Assembly (NCBI RefSeq): GCF_017676345.1
Contig: NZ_JAFFZM010000009.1
Location: 274,293-338,292, forward strand
Origin: Streptomyces smyrnaeus
Lineage (GTDB): Bacteria > Actinomycetota > Actinomycetes > Streptomycetales > Streptomycetaceae
Direction: 5' to 3'
Length of the DNA stretch: 64,000 bases
Part shown: piece by piece, positions 61,391 to 64,000 of the stretch
Position numbering within the stretch: the stretch's first letter is position 1
How the letters are laid out: each line of letters starts with the position of its first letter
The notes under the pieces: model-generated
What the model was told of the DNA's origin: nothing
The model's input: the letters and a program-made list of their open reading frames with translations, nothing else
Database searches by the model: none
Program-made: the position numbers and the translations under genes

Positions 61391-63061
61391 TCACTCCCCG
61401 GACAGCACCGCCTGCGCCGCAGCACGCGCGTCCGGACCGCTGTCGGCCGCCCGTGCGGCAGCTGCCGCACGCTCGCACTGGGCCAGCGTGTGCTTGGCGA
61501 GCTGCGCCCTGACGAACGGGATCGCCGAGGCACCCATCGACAGGCTCGTCACCCCCAGCCCCGCCAGCACACACGCCAGCAGCGGGTCGGAGGCCGCCTC
61601 GCCGCAGACGCCGCAGCTCTTGCCCTCCGCCTGCGCGGCCTCCGCCGAGATCGCCACCAGGTCCAGCAGCGCCGGCTGCCAGGGGTCCTGCAGCCGGGAG
61701 ACGGCCCCGACCTGCCGGTCAGCGGCGAAGGTGTACTGCGCCAGATCGTTGGTGCCCAACGACAGGAACTCCACCTCCTGCAGCACCGAACGCGCTCGCA
61801 GCGCAGCCGACGGGATCTCCACCATCGCGCCGAACTTGGCGCTCAGCCCCGCCTCCCGGCAGGCGTCGGCGAACGCCCGCGCGTCCGTCCTGTCCGCCAC
61901 CATCGGCGCCATGACCTCGAGGTAGACCGGCAGCCCCTCGGCGGCCTTCGCCAGCGCCCGCAGCTGCCCCTGCAGCACCTCGGGATGGTCCAGCAGCGTC
62001 CGCAGCCCACGCACACCCAGCGCGGGGTTCGGCTCGTCGGCGGGCGTCAGGAAGCTCAGCGGTTTGTCGGCGCCCGCGTCCAGCACGCGCACCACGACCC
62101 GCCCCTCCGGGAACGCCTCCAGCACCTGCCGGTACGCCTCGACCTGCTTCTCCTCCGACGGCGCCCGCTCGCTGTCGTCCAGGAACAAGAACTCCGTACG
62201 GAACAGCCCCACGCCCTCCGCGCCGGCCTCCACGGCAGCCGGCACATCACCGGGACCGCCCACATTGGCCAACAGCGGCACCTTGTGCCCGTCCGACGTC
62301 GCCCCCGGGCCGTTGGCCGCCTCCACGGCCGCCTTCCGCTCCTCGGCGGCCCGCGTCAGCTCCTCCCGCTCCGCGTCCGTCGGGTTCACCATGACCTCGC
62401 CGGTGCTGCCGTCCACCGCGATGACCGTGCCCTCGGCCAGCTCACCCGCGCCCGGCAGCGCCACCACGGCAGGCACACCCAGCGCCCGCGCGAGGATCGC
62501 GCTGTGGCTGGTCGGCCCGCCCTCCTCGGTCACGAACCCCAGCACCAGCGCCGGGTCGAGCAGGGCCGTGTCAGCCGGCGCCAGATCCCGCGCGATCAGG
62601 ACGTACGGCCGGTCGCTGTCCGGCACGCCCGGCATCGGGACGCCCAGCAGCCGGGCGACGATACGGTTCCGCACATCGTCCAGGTCCGCCACCCGGCCCG
62701 CCAGGTAGTCGCCCGCCTGGGCCAGCAGCGCACGATAGGCGGCGAACGCGTCGTAGACCGCGCGTTCAGCCGTACTGCCCACGGTGATCCGCCGCTCCAC
62801 GTCGGCCATCAGCTCGGGGTCCTGGGCCATCATGGCCTGTGCCTCCAGGACGGCCTGCGCCTCACCGCCGGCGAGATTTCCCCGGGCGACCAGGTCGGCG
62901 GCGACGGCCTCCACGGCCTGCCGCGCCCGCTGCTGCTCACGCGGCGCCTCATCGGCGGCGATCTGCTTGGCCGGGGGCTCCAGCACGGCCGTGCCCATGT
63001 GCCGCGCCTCGCCGATCGCCACCCCGTGGCTCACGCCCACGCCTCGAAGCGTTGTGTCCAT
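61391..63061 (-). CDS. ptsI: PTS enzyme I (phosphoenolpyruvate-protein phosphotransferase)
   Basis: A 556-residue enzyme I of normal length. It passes phosphate from PEP to HPr at the head of the PTS. The active-site His is H186 in GGPTSHSAILARALGVPAVV; the C-terminal PEP-binding barrel has GAEGVGLFRTEFLFLD, FLSLGTNDLAQYTFAADRQ and CGEAASDPLLACVLAGLGV with the conserved Cys. The ATG at 63061 starts MDTTLRGVGVSHGVAIGEA, typical of EI. It lies 127 bases downstream of crr on the same strand, so the genes form an operon, though the gap could contain an internal promoter. HPr is not encoded nearby. Confidence 0.94.
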   Translation of the reverse strand: MDTTLRGVGVSHGVAIGEARHMGTAVLEPPAKQIAADEAPREQQRARQAVEAVAADLVARGNLAGGEAQAVLEAQAMMAQDPELMADVERRITVGSTAERAVYDAFAAYRALLAQAGDYLAGRVADLDDVRNRIVARLLGVPMPGVPDSDRPYVLIARDLAPADTALLDPALVLGFVTEEGGPTSHSAILARALGVPAVVALPGAGELAEGTVIAVDGSTGEVMVNPTDAEREELTRAAEERKAAVEAANGPGATSDGHKVPLLANVGGPGDVPAAVEAGAEGVGLFRTEFLFLDDSERAPSEEKQVEAYRQVLEAFPEGRVVVRVLDAGADKPLSFLTPADEPNPALGVRGLRTLLDHPEVLQGQLRALAKAAEGLPVYLEVMAPMVADRTDARAFADACREAGLSAKFGAMVEIPSAALRARSVLQEVEFLSLGTNDLAQYTFAADRQVGAVSRLQDPWQPALLDLVAISAEAAQAEGKSCGVCGEAASDPLLACVLAGLGVTSLSMGASAIPFVRAQLAKHTLAQCERAAAAARAADSGPDARAAAQAVLSGE

Positions 63062-63188
63062 CTCACCCGTCTCCGCTCGGCGGCGGCCTCAGACCACCGC
63101 AGTCGTTTCCGCCCGGCCCGCGCACGCGCAGGAGGGGACTCCCGGTGACGCGTGGAGGATGACAAGGGAAAGGGGCCGGGCCCGTACG

Positions 63189-63638
63189 TCAGCTCCAGCC
63201 GAAGAGCGCCTGTCCGCGCTCGACGTCACCGTCCTCCAGCACGTCACCGAGCGCTTCAGCGGTGGCCTCCAGGGCGATGACCGGAGAGATGGGGGACTTT
63301 CCCTTCTCCTCCACGGCCGCCGGGTCCCAGCGCACCACGGGCTGCCCACGGGTGACGGTGTCCCCCTTGGCGGCCAGCAGCTCGAATCCCTCCCCGTTCA
63401 GCTGCACGGTGTCGATCCCCAGATGCGTGAGCACCCCGTGCCCCTCGGAGTCCACCACCACGAACGCGTGCGGATGCAGCGAGACGACGATTCCGTCGAC
63501 GGGCGCCACGGCCTCCGTGCGCTCCCGCACGGGGTCGACGGCGGTACCGGGGCCCACCATCGCACCGGAGAACACCGGATCCGGTACAGCGGCCAAGCCG
63601 ATGGCGCGTCCGGTCAGCGGGGACGACACGGTGGTCAT
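63189..63638 (-). CDS. crr: PTS glucose-type IIA component (EIIA-Crr)
   Basis: A 149-residue EIIA-Glc-family protein. The phosphorylated His is H72 in LTHLGIDTVQL and the second active-site His is H57 in HPHAFVV. SPLTGRAIGLAAVPDPVFSGAMVGPGTAV at the N-terminus and GFELLAAKGDTVTRGQPVVRWD are typical. It accepts phosphate from HPr and hands it to EIIB, and in Streptomyces serves N-acetylglucosamine and other PTS sugars. The ATG at 63638 has GGGAGG upstream. First gene of the crr-ptsI operon. Confidence 0.94.
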   Translation of the reverse strand: MTTVSSPLTGRAIGLAAVPDPVFSGAMVGPGTAVDPVRERTEAVAPVDGIVVSLHPHAFVVVDSEGHGVLTHLGIDTVQLNGEGFELLAAKGDTVTRGQPVVRWDPAAVEEKGKSPISPVIALEATAEALGDVLEDGDVERGQALFGWS

Positions 63639-64000
63639 GGGGACCTCCCAGGGGCGGAGTCTCGATCAGCCGCCGTCGCTACCTGTCCAGGACGGCGCAC
63701 CGTGCAGAAGCGTAAGTCATAGGAACAGCTGATTCCGCAAGAGGCGCGACCGCACCGCTACCCGGCGTCGCACCTCGTCGGCGCAGTGTTGCGACGGTCC
63801 GGGCGCGGGCGGCCGGCTGCTGCTGCGCAGAACCGATTTGCCTCTGTCGCGCGGACCGCTGTACCGTCGTATGCCTGCCGGGCACCGAGGGTGTCGGCAG
63901 CACCTCCCAAGACCTACCGATTTCGGTTTGCGATCCGTCGCGCTTCGCCGCGGAACGGTTTCGGACCACCGAAATCACGGTGGTAGGCTTGGGAAGAAGC
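63639..64000. other. 362-base region at the right edge
   Basis: It holds the promoter side of crr and the upstream region of a gene beyond the window. I see no gene. An inverted repeat ACCACCG-n6-CGGTGGT lies at 63965-63984. A weak inverted repeat GTCC-A-GGAC lies near 63690. Neither matches a full DasR site (consensus about ACTGGTCTAGACCACT). Confidence 0.45.
63965..63984. promoter_or_regulatory. inverted repeat near the right edge
   Basis: ACCACCG and CGGTGGT form a perfect 7-bp inverted repeat around AAATCA, 16 bases from the window edge. It could be an operator or the stem of a leader hairpin of the next gene. Confidence 0.35.

Noticed and set aside
63081..63100. Possible DasR half-site (TGGTCT on the minus strand) before ptsI
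   Set aside because: Only one half of the dre consensus matches (TGGTCT, with the other half GAGGCC); too weak to call without a matrix score.
63680..63700. GTCCAGGAC palindrome upstream of crr as a DasR site
   Set aside because: It has an odd centre and matches the 16-base dre consensus at about half the positions.

Overview
The window is a 64 kb piece of a high-GC actinomycete chromosome, almost certainly Streptomyces or a close relative. The evidence is very high GC with G/C in third codon positions, many GTG and TTG starts, GC-rich hairpin terminators without U tracts, a conservon (cvnABCD-type operon), a DUF397 protein, an NsdA-type regulator, and only two TTA codons in the whole set of genes. 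As I recall, crr and ptsI are neighbours in the core of the S. coelicolor chromosome, so this looks like core-arm chromosome. I see no insertion sequence, phage, integrase, tRNA, rRNA or CRISPR array.

Layout. 0-8 kb: UMF1/Atg22-like transporter, alpha/beta hydrolase, glycerophosphodiester phosphodiesterase, a divergent yczE-like membrane protein / MocR regulator pair with candidate direct-repeat operators between them, and a two-gene operon of a tiny membrane protein and an FtsK/TraB-like protein whose Walker A lysine is replaced. 8-24 kb: M20 amidohydrolase, then a catabolic block resembling the actinobacterial cholesterol side-chain pathway. It holds a FadE26-like dehydrogenase, an IpdC-like flavin oxidoreductase, a FadD ligase, a FadD19-like ligase divergent from an EchA19-like hydratase, and a DUF35 protein with two lipid-transfer-protein thiolases in the order of mycobacterial Rv3521-ltp4-ltp3. 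Two KstR-type boxes and two copies of a second palindrome (TGACGCNGCRTCA) sit at its promoters. A Ser/Thr kinase, a permease and a second hydrolase are interspersed.

24-34 kb: regulatory and cell-wall genes: DUF397 protein, an LAL-like ATPase without the LuxR domain (TTA codon), an unknown protein, a secreted amidase, an aminoglycoside-phosphotransferase fold protein, an NsdA-like regulator and a PAS-PP2C phosphatase (TTA codon). 34-40 kb: HEAT-repeat protein, fused 5-oxoprolinase and a FCD-type GntR regulator with a clear palindromic candidate operator. 40-48 kb: the most unusual part, a three-gene condensin-like operon (kleisin-like, KITE-like, 1671-aa SMC-like ATPase) with the gene order of MukFEB/Wadjet JetABC but no JetD nuclease, and with Asn after the Walker B Asp. 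48-53 kb: conservon cvnABCD. 53-64 kb: glycerol kinase, secreted VanX-type dipeptidase behind a structured leader, DUF574 methyltransferase, a GH31-like protein with altered catalytic motifs, acetoacetyl-CoA synthetase, and the PTS operon crr-ptsI.

How the genes fit together. The acyl-CoA block, acetoacetyl-CoA synthetase, glycerol kinase, glycerophosphodiesterase and general PTS proteins point to carbon and lipid catabolism, while the conservon, Ser/Thr kinase, PP2C phosphatase, NsdA-like protein and bldA-type TTA codons point to developmental signalling. The condensin-like operon is an independent chromosome- or plasmid-handling module.
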